Below are positions 54,192 to 63,860 of a stretch of DNA of 64,000 nt, in pieces. The DNA comes from Clostridia bacterium (GTDB lineage: Bacteria > Bacillota > Clostridia > Oscillospirales > Acutalibacteraceae), in assembly GCA_017409845.1 (NCBI GenBank), contig JAFQRY010000026.1, forward strand, positions 116,055 to 180,054, written 5' to 3'. The position numbers were made by a program, and so were the translations under genes. The notes beneath the pieces are model-generated. The model did not search any database. It was not told the DNA's origin and saw only the letters and a program-made list of their open reading frames with translations. How positions within the stretch are numbered: position 1 is the first letter of the stretch; the number at the start of each line of letters is the position of its first letter.

Positions 54192-56144
54192 ATGAAAATA
54201 AAAAGAAAGGCATTGATATTTTTTCTTTGTCTTATGTTTGCATTGTTACCGGCTTGTAAAAATAACGGCGGTTTTTCTTCTGTCGGTTCGGAATTGAAAA
54301 TAGGAGTCAGCGGTCTCAGCGGCAATTATAACCCTTTTTATGCGGAGGGAGAGGCAGATAAAGAGATTATCTCTCAGATGTTCCGCACTATTCAGATCAA
54401 AGGAACGGATAATACTCTTATAAATCACAGCGGAAGTATTTCATATGAATTTATCGGGGAAAAACAAGTTAAATATACAGTTTCTATTGATGACGGAATG
54501 ACTTTTTCCGACGGCACGCATATAACGATTGATGATGTTATTTTCTTTTATCATTTTATTGCTGATGCAACATATGACGGTATATATAAAAACTGGCATC
54601 TTAATGATATTGAGGGTCTGAAGGAATACTACTATGATGATGAGAATTATGAAGAGTCATTAATCAATATTGAAAATACAGTAGCAGAAAAATATACATT
54701 ATCAACAATTTCACTTGAGGATTATACTGACTATCTTGTCAAAACAAAGCTTGACGGCAAGTATGAATCTGCCGATTCCAAAACAGCATCGGGACAGTCA
54801 TGGAAGGAATACATTGCCTCTCTCGGATATGAAAGAGAAATCAAAGAGCTTGGTGAAAAGCCTGATGAAGATGCATGGCTCAGGCTTGCGGCAACCGCAG
54901 AAGCAGAAAAAAATCCCGGTGCATATAATCCCGAGCAATGGTACAGAGAGTATCTCTTTGAGAACTATCTCAAATCAAATTATCTTGACGGTGCGGATGT
55001 AACTCAAATTTCGGGTATAAAGAAGATTAATGATTATACTTGCTCGATTCTTTTTAATTCAAGAAATATCAATGCGATTTCTCAGATTAATGCTATGATT
55101 ATTCCTAAAAGTGTGTATTCTGCCGAATATGTCAAGGGCTCATCGGAAACCGTAAAAGAGATGACCTGGTTTGCAGTCGGTTCAGGTCCGTACATTATTG
55201 CGGAAAACTCTGAAAATGAAGTGAAAATGACTTATAATGAGTTTTATTCTGATGATAAAGCGGGGTTCAGAAATCTTAAGTATATTGATTTGGATACAAA
55301 AGGGTATGATCCTATAGAAGGCGTAGTATCCGGTAAAATTGATGTTGTCAGAACAAGTGCCGATTCAAATTCTGTAAATTCACTTAAGGATGCACCGATT
55401 CGTTATTTTATCGGTAACTGTAACTTTTATGTTTCAGTATTTTTCAACACCCGTTCGCTTGATATTGATACCAGAAGAGCATTGATGGGATTGTGTAATC
55501 CGACGGAATATATTGAAGGTGCTGTCGGTTCATATTATACCGGTCTGACAAGCCCGTTCAGCGTTCGTTTTGAAGAATATCCTTCAGAAATAACCGAGCC
55601 ATATTATACCGAACAAACCTATACTATTTACCGAGAACTTAAGGATTCTCCGGTGAAAAAAATAACGGCGTATTATTGCGGTGATAAAAATGATAAAGAA
55701 TATTCTTTTCTTGAGTTCTATAAAAATAAGCTTTCAGAAAAAGGAATCTCGCTTGATCTGATTATTGCGGATGAAGAAAATTATAATGCTGCAATTTATT
55801 CGGGCAAAGCTGATTTATGGGTTGAAAGAGTATATGACGGTCCGACAATTGACAAATTTGAATATTTCAATTCTCTCGGAACGCTTAATAAAACGGGAAT
55901 CAATCTTCCGCAGATTAACACTCTGACCTCATCAATCCGTTCTTCCGTTGGTTTTACGAATAAAACCGGCATGACAGAGGAGCTCTTGAAGCTTGTTATG
56001 CAGGAGGCTGTTGAATATCCGCTTTATCAGCTTCAGGAGATAACAGTTTATAACACGGATACAATTGCAGAAGATTCTTTTGAAGAAATAAATGAGGCAG
56101 ACGGTTTTACTTATTTAATCCCGAAGCTCAGGCCTGAAAAATAA
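54192..56144 (+). CDS. Family 5 solute-binding lipoprotein (oligopeptide/oligosaccharide ABC transporter)
   Basis: 650 aa. Lipoprotein signal ending LLPAC (Cys22). SBP_bac_5 features: SGNYNPFYAEGEADKEIISQ, the YTVSIDDGMTFSDGTHITID motif, GSGPYIIAENSENEVKMTYN and the VFFNTRSLDIDTRRALMGL segment. Binds a peptide or oligosaccharide outside the cell. No permease or ATPase gene is adjacent, so it must use a transporter encoded elsewhere. Directly upstream (10-18 nt) of an alpha-galactosidase and a sialidase-like protein, which favours a glycan ligand (inference). Confidence 0.88.
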   Translation: MKIKRKALIFFLCLMFALLPACKNNGGFSSVGSELKIGVSGLSGNYNPFYAEGEADKEIISQMFRTIQIKGTDNTLINHSGSISYEFIGEKQVKYTVSIDDGMTFSDGTHITIDDVIFFYHFIADATYDGIYKNWHLNDIEGLKEYYYDDENYEESLINIENTVAEKYTLSTISLEDYTDYLVKTKLDGKYESADSKTASGQSWKEYIASLGYEREIKELGEKPDEDAWLRLAATAEAEKNPGAYNPEQWYREYLFENYLKSNYLDGADVTQISGIKKINDYTCSILFNSRNINAISQINAMIIPKSVYSAEYVKGSSETVKEMTWFAVGSGPYIIAENSENEVKMTYNEFYSDDKAGFRNLKYIDLDTKGYDPIEGVVSGKIDVVRTSADSNSVNSLKDAPIRYFIGNCNFYVSVFFNTRSLDIDTRRALMGLCNPTEYIEGAVGSYYTGLTSPFSVRFEEYPSEITEPYYTEQTYTIYRELKDSPVKKITAYYCGDKNDKEYSFLEFYKNKLSEKGISLDLIIADEENYNAAIYSGKADLWVERVYDGPTIDKFEYFNSLGTLNKTGINLPQINTLTSSIRSSVGFTNKTGMTEELLKLVMQEAVEYPLYQLQEITVYNTDTIAEDSFEEINEADGFTYLIPKLRPEK

Positions 56145-56162
56145 TCGGAAAGGATGGATGTT

Positions 56163-57842
56163 ATGTCAAAATTGATTTCCGCCGCATTGCTTGCCTCCGG
56201 TGCAGCAATTGCACTGAAAAAGCTTAAGGTTAATCCTTTTAAGCTTTCTTATCCGGTTGATACCGTTTATGATAACGGCGTTGCACTTACTCCTCCCATG
56301 GGATGGTCAAGCTGGAACACATTCCGTAACAGAATAAATGAAGATCTTATTTATGAAACGGGTAAGGCACTTAAAGACAGCGGTCTTGCTGATTGCGGAT
56401 ATGTTTATCTTAACATTGATGATTGCTGGCAGTCATCAATGCGTGATTCCGCAGGCAAACTTCAGAGCGATTTTGTTTCTTTTCCGAACGGTATAAAAAA
56501 TCTCTGTGAAAGGGTCAATGCTCTTGGTCTGAAGCTCGGAATTTACAGCTCAAACGGTACTTTAACCTGCGAAGAGCTTCCGGCAAGTCTCGGAAATGAA
56601 GCTTTGGATGCCGATACTTTTGCAGAGTGGGGAATTGAATATTTCAAATATGATTTTTGCCATAATGTTCCCATTCCGTCAAGAGCTCCCAAAATTGAAA
56701 AAATAACGGTTTCCAGAATCGGTTCATCAGAGGATAATGTTTATCTTGCTTCTGATGCTGTTCTCAGCGGTGATGCGAAGCTCGTGACTGAATCTGCTCT
56801 GACAACGGGCATGTATATTGACGGATTATCATCCAACGGCGGATCTTGTGAATTCAACAACATAATCGCTGACGAAGACGGAGAATATATTCTTACCTTT
56901 TGTGTTTTCAAAAAGAGTAACAGCAATAAGTATCTTGAAATTATTGTAAATGATACAGATTGTTATAATACTGTTTTTCCTCCTTCAAAAGGTTTTACTC
57001 CTGAAGGAAGACATCAGGTTATTATCAAGCTGAAAAAAGGCATAAACACTTTGAAATTATATAATCCGATTGCTTCCAGGCAGGACAGTACGGCAATTCA
57101 ATACACCAATATGGGTAATGAGCTCAGACGTGCAACAAAAGAATATGCCGAAAAAAATAACTGTCCCGAAAAACCGATTGTATATTCAATCTGTGAGTGG
57201 GGTAAAAACTTCCCGTGGAGATGGGGCAGAAAAGCAGGCAATCTCTGGAGAACAACGCCCGATATCCGTCCTTCATGGGCTTCGGTTGTCGGTATTTACG
57301 AATTCAATGTTCTTCTTTACAGATATGCAGGTGTTGGCTCATGGAATGATCCTGACATGCTTGAGGTAGGCAACGGAAGCCTGAGTTATGAAGAAAACAA
57401 GAGCCATTTCACTCTTTGGTGCATGATGGCAGCTCCGCTTATACTTGGTAACGATATCCGAAAATTCATTAAGGCAGACGGTACAGTTGATGATGAGAAT
57501 CCCGCATATAAAATTGTTTCAAACAAGGAACTGATTGCTGTTGACCAGGATTCTCTCGGCGTGCAGTGTCGCAGAATAAGAACAAACGGTGCAGAGGATA
57601 TTCTTTTAAAACCTCTTGAGAATGATGAATTTGCTGTTTGTTTCTTTAACAAAGCAAGCTCTCCTTCAAGAATGGAGGTTTCGTTCAGTGAAATCATTTC
57701 AAAGCCGTTCATTGCAACCGAGTCTTCCGAAGAGTATATATGCCGTGACCTTTGGAGCGGTAAAGAAAAAACTTTCAGCAATAAAATAGAAGCAAGTGTT
57801 CCTGCACACGGAATAAGAATTTTCAGAGTGAGGGTTAAATAA
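56163..57842 (+). CDS. GH27 alpha-galactosidase with an inserted beta-sandwich domain
   Basis: 559 aa; ATG 56163 has AAAGG 9 nt upstream. GH27 signatures: LTPPMGWSSWNTF, LNIDDCWQ, LGIYSSNGTLTC, KYDFCHN (nucleophile Asp164), YSICEWGKNFPWRWG, and WNDPDMLEVGNGSLS (acid/base, D396/D398). A segment of about 140 residues between KYDFC and ELRRATKEYAEKN reads as a carbohydrate-binding-like domain (GGSCEFNNI, GEYILTFCVFKK, LKKGINTLKLYNP). The N-terminus is hydrophobic but has no clear cleavage site, so location is uncertain. Removes terminal alpha-galactose. Two nt separate its stop from the next ATG. Confidence 0.9.
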   Translation: MSKLISAALLASGAAIALKKLKVNPFKLSYPVDTVYDNGVALTPPMGWSSWNTFRNRINEDLIYETGKALKDSGLADCGYVYLNIDDCWQSSMRDSAGKLQSDFVSFPNGIKNLCERVNALGLKLGIYSSNGTLTCEELPASLGNEALDADTFAEWGIEYFKYDFCHNVPIPSRAPKIEKITVSRIGSSEDNVYLASDAVLSGDAKLVTESALTTGMYIDGLSSNGGSCEFNNIIADEDGEYILTFCVFKKSNSNKYLEIIVNDTDCYNTVFPPSKGFTPEGRHQVIIKLKKGINTLKLYNPIASRQDSTAIQYTNMGNELRRATKEYAEKNNCPEKPIVYSICEWGKNFPWRWGRKAGNLWRTTPDIRPSWASVVGIYEFNVLLYRYAGVGSWNDPDMLEVGNGSLSYEENKSHFTLWCMMAAPLILGNDIRKFIKADGTVDDENPAYKIVSNKELIAVDQDSLGVQCRRIRTNGAEDILLKPLENDEFAVCFFNKASSPSRMEVSFSEIISKPFIATESSEEYICRDLWSGKEKTFSNKIEASVPAHGIRIFRVRVK

Positions 57843-57843
57843 A

Positions 57844-59109
57844 ATGATATTCGATTTATTTTCAAAAAAATATAAAAACGGAGCGGGGGATTATACCATT
57901 CCCTGTATCAGACTTGATGAAAAGCCTGCAAATCTGCCTGAAGAACTGAATTATCTTTATGATTTTCAGATTGTTGACAATTCACTTGATTATCTCGGTC
58001 ATCCCGATTCCGTACTTTTTAAGGACGGCAGCTTTATGACTGTTTATCCTTCCGGTCACGGTAAAGGTGCTATCCGCGGAAAAATCAGTATTGACGGAGG
58101 TCTTACATACAGCAAGGATATTGATAATCAGCCGAAAAGCTGGGAAAATTCAAGAGAAACGCCTACTGTTTACCGACTTGAATTTTCTGACGGTACTCCG
58201 GATAAAATTCTCCTTGTTGCCGGAAATCCTGATTGGCATGACGGAAAAGGTTCAATAGGTGGTTTTAATTTTTCTCTTTCCGATGATGAAGGAAAAACAT
58301 GGAGTGAGTTTGAATCCGTCTACACCAAAAAGCAGGGATATAATTATATTCCAATCGTTGCCATGGCATCCCTTACAAGACTTAAAGAAAACGGAAAATT
58401 TGTTGATAAGTGGATGGCTTTCTTCCATGACAGAAAGTTCATCAATTATAAAACCATACTTTCTTTCGATAATGGGAAAGCTGTGTGGAGTAAGCCGGAG
58501 CCTTATTTTTCCGCACACAGAAGCATTGAGAAAAAAGCACATATGTGTGAGGTTGAAGTAGTCCGTTCTGACGAAGGAAAAGGTGATGAGCTTTGTCTTA
58601 TTGCGAGATGCAATAATAAAAACTATAATTCCATTCTTTCATTTTCAAAAGACGAAGGAAAAACATGGTCTGAGCCTGTTTTTGTTCCTTCTTCGCTTAA
58701 CGGTGAAAGACACAAGGCAGACTACACCAAAGACGGCAGATTATTTATCACATTCCGTTCAATAGAAAGAGACAAGGAAAAGAAAGAAAAGAATTTTTCA
58801 GGTTCTGCATGTTGGTTCAGCGAGGGATGGGTTGCCTGGGTAGGAACATACGAGGACCTCAAAAACGGCAGAGAAGGTCAATACAGAATAAAGCTTGCCC
58901 ATACCTACCTCAAGGATCAGACAAAAGTTGAACTTTCTGCCAACGGTGATACCGGATATTGCGGCAATGTGGTTCTTGATGACGATACAATTGTAACCTC
59001 AACCTACGGTGCATTTGGTGAAAAATTAAAAGACGGCACATATAAAACCTATGTTGTTTCCAAAAGAATAAAGCTTTCGGATATTGATAAGCTTGCAAAA
59101 ATAATATAA
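57844..59109 (+). CDS. Sialidase-like beta-propeller (BNR/Asp-box) enzyme
   Basis: 421 aa. Asp-box repeats SIDGGLTYS, SDDEGKTWSE and SKDEGKTWSE fit a six-bladed propeller. An Arg early in the protein (KGAIRGKIS), CEVEVVR and ITFRSIER could form part of the arginine cluster, but the usual FRIP motif is not seen. No signal peptide. Could hydrolyse sialic acid or another glycoside, or act as a non-sialidase propeller hydrolase. Same transcript as the alpha-galactosidase. Confidence 0.75.
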   Translation: MIFDLFSKKYKNGAGDYTIPCIRLDEKPANLPEELNYLYDFQIVDNSLDYLGHPDSVLFKDGSFMTVYPSGHGKGAIRGKISIDGGLTYSKDIDNQPKSWENSRETPTVYRLEFSDGTPDKILLVAGNPDWHDGKGSIGGFNFSLSDDEGKTWSEFESVYTKKQGYNYIPIVAMASLTRLKENGKFVDKWMAFFHDRKFINYKTILSFDNGKAVWSKPEPYFSAHRSIEKKAHMCEVEVVRSDEGKGDELCLIARCNNKNYNSILSFSKDEGKTWSEPVFVPSSLNGERHKADYTKDGRLFITFRSIERDKEKKEKNFSGSACWFSEGWVAWVGTYEDLKNGREGQYRIKLAHTYLKDQTKVELSANGDTGYCGNVVLDDDTIVTSTYGAFGEKLKDGTYKTYVVSKRIKLSDIDKLAKII

Positions 59110-59112
59110 AAA

Positions 59113-59151
59113 ATAAGACGCGTTCACAGATCCGGTGAATGCGTCTTGCTT
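59113..59151 (+). terminator. Intrinsic terminator of the glycan operon
   Basis: AAGACGCGTTCAC (59115-59127) pairs with GTGAATGCGTCTT (59135-59147), one G-T pair, short T-rich tail. Confidence 0.8.
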
Positions 59152-59197
59152 TATCATGTTATTGTGAAAAATATTATACATGCAGCTTTATGAAGTG

Positions 59198-59225
59198 TTG
59201 ACACGGTAAATATTAGTGATATAAT
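59198..59225 (+). promoter_or_regulatory. Predicted SigA promoter of the MATE gene
   Basis: TTGACA at 59198-59203, 16-nt spacer, TATAAT at 59220-59225. Confidence 0.75.
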
Positions 59226-59253
59226 AAAAATAATATTTTTGTGGAGGGATTGT

Positions 59254-60621
59254 GTGTCTAAACGGTATTCTCTTGACATGACAAACGGTCCGTTTCTGAA
59301 AAAAATTCTTATTTTTTCTGTGCCTCTTATGCTTACCGGTCTTCTCCAGATTGCCTATAACACTGCAGACGTAGTAGTTGTGGGTAGATTTGTCGGAAAA
59401 GAAGCACTTGCGGCAGTTGGTTCAACGGGTTCTCTTGTCAATTTGTTTCTGAATGTTTTTCTTGGTCTATCTATGGGCTCCGGTGTTATGGTTGCCCGTC
59501 ATATCGGAGAAAAGGACGAAAAGAATGTTCACGATTGTGTTCATACGGCGATTCTGCTCAGTGTTATTTGCGGTGTTTTTGTAGGCTTTCTCGGCTTTTT
59601 CGGTTCTTCCGGAATGCTCAGGCTGATGAATGCTCCTGAGGATGTAATTGATCTTGCTTCATTATATCTTAAAATATATTTTTTAGGCTCTCCCGGACTT
59701 CTTGCGTATAATTTCGGGGCATCAATCGTCAGGTCCACGGGTGATACCAAACGACCGCTTTATATTCTGACCTTTTCCGGACTCATCAATGTTGTTCTTA
59801 ATCTTATACTTGTAATAGTATTTCATTTCGGAGTGAGCGGTGTTGCAATCGCAACAATAGTTTCGCAGTATATTTCTGCTTTTCTTGTTTTGCTTTATCT
59901 TTCAAAAATGCCGAATGCCTGCAGACTGAAGCTTTCTGAGCTTGGGTTCAATAAAACCGAATTGAAAGGAATTCTTCGTCTCGGATTGCCTGCGGGAATT
60001 CAGAATTCATTGTTTTCGGTGTCTAATGTTGTTATTCAGTCAACCGTAAATTCCTTTGGTTCGGTTGCAATGGCAGGAATTGCTGCGGGCTCGAATTTTG
60101 ATTCTTATGTTTATACCTGCACAAATGCAGTTGCACAAACAACAATGACTTTTTCTTCGCAGAATATGGGTGCAAGAAAGTACAAGAATATCGGCAGGAT
60201 TTACCGGAATTGTCTTATATTGACTACGGTTATAGGCATTGTTATGGGCGGTGCAGGATGTATTTTTGCAGAACAGATTGTTGGTCTGTTTTCGGATGAT
60301 CCTGCTGTTGTAGCAATCGGTGCAGACAGATTGCTTCTTGTTATGCCGTTTTATTTTTTCTGTTCACTTATGGATGTTGCCGCGTGTCAGATAAGAGGAA
60401 TCGGCAAATCGGTTGAACCCATGATTGTTTCTTTGATCGGTGCGTGCGGAATCAGAATATTCTGGATTTATTTTATTTTGCCGATTAACAAAACTTTGAC
60501 TAATCTGTATTGGGCTTATCCCGTTTCGTGGGCAGTAACATTTTTTGCGTTGTTCATTATGTATTTTGTTATTGTCGGAAATATGAAACGCAGGGGTAAA
60601 TTCAATGATGAAGTATTTTAA
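59254..60621 (+). CDS. MATE-family efflux transporter
   Basis: 455 aa, 12 hydrophobic segments. MATE motifs: LIFSVPLMLTGLLQIAYNTA then DVVVVGRFVGKEALAAVGST, and the second-half repeat GLPAGIQNSLFSVSNVVIQS. GTG 59254 is the start, since GGAGG lies 6 nt upstream; an in-frame TTG at 59239 is within the RBS region. Exports drugs or metabolites with Na+ or H+. 15 nt before the phosphoesterase. Confidence 0.93.
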   Translation: MSKRYSLDMTNGPFLKKILIFSVPLMLTGLLQIAYNTADVVVVGRFVGKEALAAVGSTGSLVNLFLNVFLGLSMGSGVMVARHIGEKDEKNVHDCVHTAILLSVICGVFVGFLGFFGSSGMLRLMNAPEDVIDLASLYLKIYFLGSPGLLAYNFGASIVRSTGDTKRPLYILTFSGLINVVLNLILVIVFHFGVSGVAIATIVSQYISAFLVLLYLSKMPNACRLKLSELGFNKTELKGILRLGLPAGIQNSLFSVSNVVIQSTVNSFGSVAMAGIAAGSNFDSYVYTCTNAVAQTTMTFSSQNMGARKYKNIGRIYRNCLILTTVIGIVMGGAGCIFAEQIVGLFSDDPAVVAIGADRLLLVMPFYFFCSLMDVAACQIRGIGKSVEPMIVSLIGACGIRIFWIYFILPINKTLTNLYWAYPVSWAVTFFALFIMYFVIVGNMKRRGKFNDEVF

Positions 60622-60636
60622 AAAGGGGATATAAAA

Positions 60637-61620
60637 ATGATTACAATTATCAAAAATTTCGTTGCGGTTATAATGTCTTTTCTTAATATTTTTGCATCTC
60701 CGTTCTTAGGCGATTTTACTGCACCTTTTGAACCGCTTGAGCCTGCAGACTGTAAGCTTAATATGGCTGTAATTTCGGATATTCATATGACAGATGAGTT
60801 ATATCGTTCATTAACGCTTGAGTTTGGTCTTACAGACATGCAGAATTCACTTTATCCCATTGATGCTCTTGTTGCAACGGGAGACCTTACTGACCATGGC
60901 GAGCTTCAGGAGTGGGAAATGCTTAAAAACACATTTGCAAAATACAGTCCTGCAAAAAATATTATTCTTGCTCAGGGAAATCACGATACATGGACAGAGG
61001 ATGACGGATATAATCTTGCAAAGGATTATTTCATTAAGTACAACAATGAAATAACCGGAAATGAAACAGAGCATGAATATTATTCGGAAAAAATCAACGG
61101 ATATACTTTTATTGTTCTTGCAAGTGAAGATGACAGGACCTCAATGTATATGAGCGAAGAACAGCTTATATGGCTTGAAGAAGAAATGGAAAAAGCTTCC
61201 GAAGGCAATCTTCCGATTTTTGTTGTAAGTCATTGGCCTCTTAACCAGTCTCACGGGCTTCCCGAAACATGGGGTGATGATGAGCCTGAGCCGGATGACG
61301 GCGGAATCGGAGATCAGTCCGCACGGGTTGAAGAAATTCTTAAAAAATATGATAATGTGTTCATGCTTTCAGGCCATATTCATAACGGTTTTGTTAAAGA
61401 GGGTCAGGAAGCTGTTTACGGATATAATACCGTTGAATCCGACGGCTCGTTCCACAGCATCAATCTTTCTCAGTTTATGTATCCGACGATCAGAGGCAGG
61501 GTTGCAAACGGTACCGGTCTTATGATTGAGGTTTATGATAACAGAGTTGTTATCAGACCCAGAAGCTTTACCGCAGGCGTATGGTATACGGACTATAATG
61601 TTACAATTCCTCTTGCGTAA
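60637..61620 (+). CDS. Calcineurin-like metallophosphoesterase
   Basis: 327 aa. Motifs in order: AVISDIHM, VATGDLTDHG, LAQGNHDTW, VVSHWP and MLSGHIHNGF, a complete dimetal set. An N-terminal hydrophobic stretch (IIKNFVAVIMSFLNIFASPF) suggests export or anchoring. RBS AAGGGGAT. Substrate unknown. Followed after 9 nt by a beta-helix protein. Confidence 0.9.
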   Translation: MITIIKNFVAVIMSFLNIFASPFLGDFTAPFEPLEPADCKLNMAVISDIHMTDELYRSLTLEFGLTDMQNSLYPIDALVATGDLTDHGELQEWEMLKNTFAKYSPAKNIILAQGNHDTWTEDDGYNLAKDYFIKYNNEITGNETEHEYYSEKINGYTFIVLASEDDRTSMYMSEEQLIWLEEEMEKASEGNLPIFVVSHWPLNQSHGLPETWGDDEPEPDDGGIGDQSARVEEILKKYDNVFMLSGHIHNGFVKEGQEAVYGYNTVESDGSFHSINLSQFMYPTIRGRVANGTGLMIEVYDNRVVIRPRSFTAGVWYTDYNVTIPLA

Positions 61621-61629
61621 GGTGATTCT

Positions 61630-62838
61630 ATGAAAAAGACGATAGCTTTAATTGTTTCTTTATTGACAGTTGCTTGTATTGTGATTTCTTTGAATACAAA
61701 TGATGTTGAATCATCTGAAATTCCTGTTTTCAAAGAGAATAACAGTATTGATATGATTTCTACAATTGAATCGGATATCCGCTTTGCCGAGCAGGCTGCT
61801 CTGAGAGCTGCAACATCATCGGATGCATTGAACTCAGGATATCTTGTTGTTACGGATTATCTTAAGGCAGACGGAAAAAATGATGTTTCAGATATAATTC
61901 AGGATTTGATTGATAATAATCCAAACCGTACGATATATTTCCCGGACGGTGTATATCTTATAGGTAAGTCGATTTTTACTCCTGCCGACCCGAAAAAGAG
62001 TGTTGATCTTCAGCTTTCAAATTATGCTGTAATCCGTGCTTCTCAGGATTTCAGCGGTGAAGCACTTATCCGTCTCGGCGGTAAGGATGCTGCGAATGAT
62101 ACACATACAGCAGGCAGCAATTATTCACTTACAGGCGGAGTTATTGACGCTTGCGGCAAATCAAACGGTGTCAGTATTGACAGCGGCAGAGAAACCGTAA
62201 TCAGCAAAACTTCAATCAAGAATGCTGTCATCGGAATTCATGTTAAATACGGTGCAAACAGCGGCTCATCTGATGCGGATATAAGTGATGTGAATATTAT
62301 CGGAACGGGTTCGACAGATTCAGTAGGTATTCTTGTTGAAGGGTTTGATAATACTTTTACCAATATCAGGATAGGAAATGTTTTTATCGGGGTTCATCTT
62401 AAGTCAGCATCAAATTCTCTCAGAAATATTCATCCGCTCTATTATTCGGATTACACAGATTATGAAAACAGTTGCGGTTTTTTTGATGAATGCGGAAGCA
62501 ACATCTATGATTTTTGCTACAGTGACCAGTTTTGTGTCGGCTTCAGAACGGTAAACGGAGTATCAAGCATCTATGATAACTGCTTCTGTTTCTGGTATTC
62601 AGCGACCGGCGGAAGGGAAATTGCTTTCAAAGCAGACGGCGGTTTCAATTCCGTTTCATCCAATTTCCGTTGCGGATTCAGGGGCGATACCGAAAACTCA
62701 GTTCTTGTAACCGATAAAAATAAAGGAAGAGGAATTTTCGATAATCTTCTTTACTACAGCAATGATGTTTCGGATTTTGCTCATAAGAAATATACTGAAG
62801 GCACATTTTTAAACATTATAAACAGACTTTTTTCATAA
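61630..62838 (+). CDS. Secreted right-handed beta-helix (pectate-lyase-fold) protein
   Basis: 402 aa. Signal peptide (KKTIALIVSLLTVACIVISL). After a short linker the protein starts like phage/pectinase-type beta-helices: KADGKNDVSDIIQDLIDNNP, TIYFPDGVYLIGKSIF, then SLTGGVIDACGKSNGVSI and successive short beta-strand turns. No catalytic residues can be assigned. May bind or cut a polysaccharide, consistent with other surface-glycan genes in the window. Confidence 0.75.
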   Translation: MKKTIALIVSLLTVACIVISLNTNDVESSEIPVFKENNSIDMISTIESDIRFAEQAALRAATSSDALNSGYLVVTDYLKADGKNDVSDIIQDLIDNNPNRTIYFPDGVYLIGKSIFTPADPKKSVDLQLSNYAVIRASQDFSGEALIRLGGKDAANDTHTAGSNYSLTGGVIDACGKSNGVSIDSGRETVISKTSIKNAVIGIHVKYGANSGSSDADISDVNIIGTGSTDSVGILVEGFDNTFTNIRIGNVFIGVHLKSASNSLRNIHPLYYSDYTDYENSCGFFDECGSNIYDFCYSDQFCVGFRTVNGVSSIYDNCFCFWYSATGGREIAFKADGGFNSVSSNFRCGFRGDTENSVLVTDKNKGRGIFDNLLYYSNDVSDFAHKKYTEGTFLNIINRLFS

Positions 62839-62839
62839 A

Positions 62840-62884
62840 AAAGGACTTGCAATGCACAAACAAATCTGCATTGCAAGTCTTGCT
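62840..62884. terminator. Bidirectional intrinsic terminator
   Basis: GACTTGCAATGCA (62844-62856) pairs with TGCATTGCAAGTC (62867-62879). The minus strand has a run of six Ts after it, the + strand a weaker tail. Confidence 0.88.
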
Positions 62885-62885
62885 T

Positions 62886-63239
62886 TTATTTCAGCCTGCT
62901 GTTCCATTCTGTTTCTTTGAATCCTATCAATGCAAAATCATCAGAAACAAGAAGCGGTCTTTTAACAAGCATTCCGTCACTTGAAAGAAGTGAAAGCATT
63001 TCTTCTTCATTCATGGAGTGAAGCTTATTTTTCAATTCCATGGATTTGTAAAGAAGTCCGCTTGTGTTAAAAAGCTTTTTCAAAGGCTGACCGCTGAGAA
63101 CATGAATCAGACCAAGCTCTTCATATGTGGGTTTATTATCTTTGATATTACGCATCTCATATTGGATTTTATTGTCATCAAGCCATTTTTTTGCTTTCTG
63201 ACATGTTGTGCATTTCGGATAGCATATAAATTTTAACAT
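62886..63239 (-). CDS. ArsC/Spx/MgsR-family protein
   Basis: 117 aa. ATG 63239 is used because GAGG lies 8 nt upstream; a GTG at 63248 overlaps the RBS. Thioredoxin-like: ICYPKCTTCQKAKKWLDDN, IKDNKPTYEELGLI, then DGMLVKRPLLVSDDFALIGF. CTTC gives a redox CxxC as in Spx, and KRP is shared with the arsenate reductase family. Could be a stress regulator binding RNA polymerase or a glutaredoxin-coupled reductase. Confidence 0.88.
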   Translation of the reverse strand: MLKFICYPKCTTCQKAKKWLDDNKIQYEMRNIKDNKPTYEELGLIHVLSGQPLKKLFNTSGLLYKSMELKNKLHSMNEEEMLSLLSSDGMLVKRPLLVSDDFALIGFKETEWNSRLK

Positions 63240-63261
63240 AATCTTCACCTCGCATATAATT

Positions 63262-63753
63262 TTAATTCACAATTTTATTATTGTCAACCGATGCGGCAAT
63301 TTTGTCAGCAATATATCCTTTTTCTTTTTGTGCATACAAAGGCAGACTGTTTTTTATGAGTATGTTTTTGAGCTCAAGTTTCCAGAGAATCGAAAGCTGT
63401 CTTCGTCTGCTGACTTTGAAATTTGACTTTGCTTTTCTGACAACATTGACTTTATCCTCTAATATACATATGATTCCCCAGAAATCAGGCACTTTTTCCT
63501 GTGCACTTTGCAGATGCTTATGGCTTACAACAATATAGTTGTAATCAAAGAATCGGTTATACTGAATTATCTGTTCATTAAGTCTGTTGTAATTGTCAAG
63601 GTCGCTTTTGATTTCATATCCCGTAAGATTATCGCTGACAACCATAACATCGCAGATTGAGTTGCCGATGCTTTTCTCCTGATAAATTCTGATTTCATCA
63701 TTTAAGGATTGCAGATAGGCAATCAGAATTTTTCGAATGCTCTTGTCGTTCAT
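63262..63753 (-). CDS. sce7726-like nuclease-fold protein
   Basis: 163 aa. GNSICDVMVVSDNLTGYEIK followed by SDLDNYNRLNEQIIQYNRFF resembles the sce7726 family, with a possible D...ExK catalytic core typical of restriction-endonuclease-like folds. YNYIVVSHKHLQSAQEKVP is the next conserved block. Such genes occur in accessory regions; the role is unknown. Divergent from the regulator at 63861. Confidence 0.75.
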   Translation of the reverse strand: MNDKSIRKILIAYLQSLNDEIRIYQEKSIGNSICDVMVVSDNLTGYEIKSDLDNYNRLNEQIIQYNRFFDYNYIVVSHKHLQSAQEKVPDFWGIICILEDKVNVVRKAKSNFKVSRRRQLSILWKLELKNILIKNSLPLYAQKEKGYIADKIAASVDNNKIVN

Positions 63754-63812
63754 GTTCTCGCCTCCGTAATTAATTTAGCGGAAACGGTGCACTGAAAATG
63801 TCCCATATAATA

Positions 63813-63841
63813 TTGCATAATGGTGTCAATGATGATAGAAT
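63813..63841 (+). promoter_or_regulatory. Predicted promoter of the partial regulator gene
   Basis: TTGCAT at 63813-63818, 17-nt spacer, TAGAAT at 63836-63841. A minus-strand TTGACA (63828-63823) overlaps it and may serve the sce7726-like gene. Confidence 0.5.
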
Positions 63842-63860
63842 AAACACAGAGGTGACAAAT

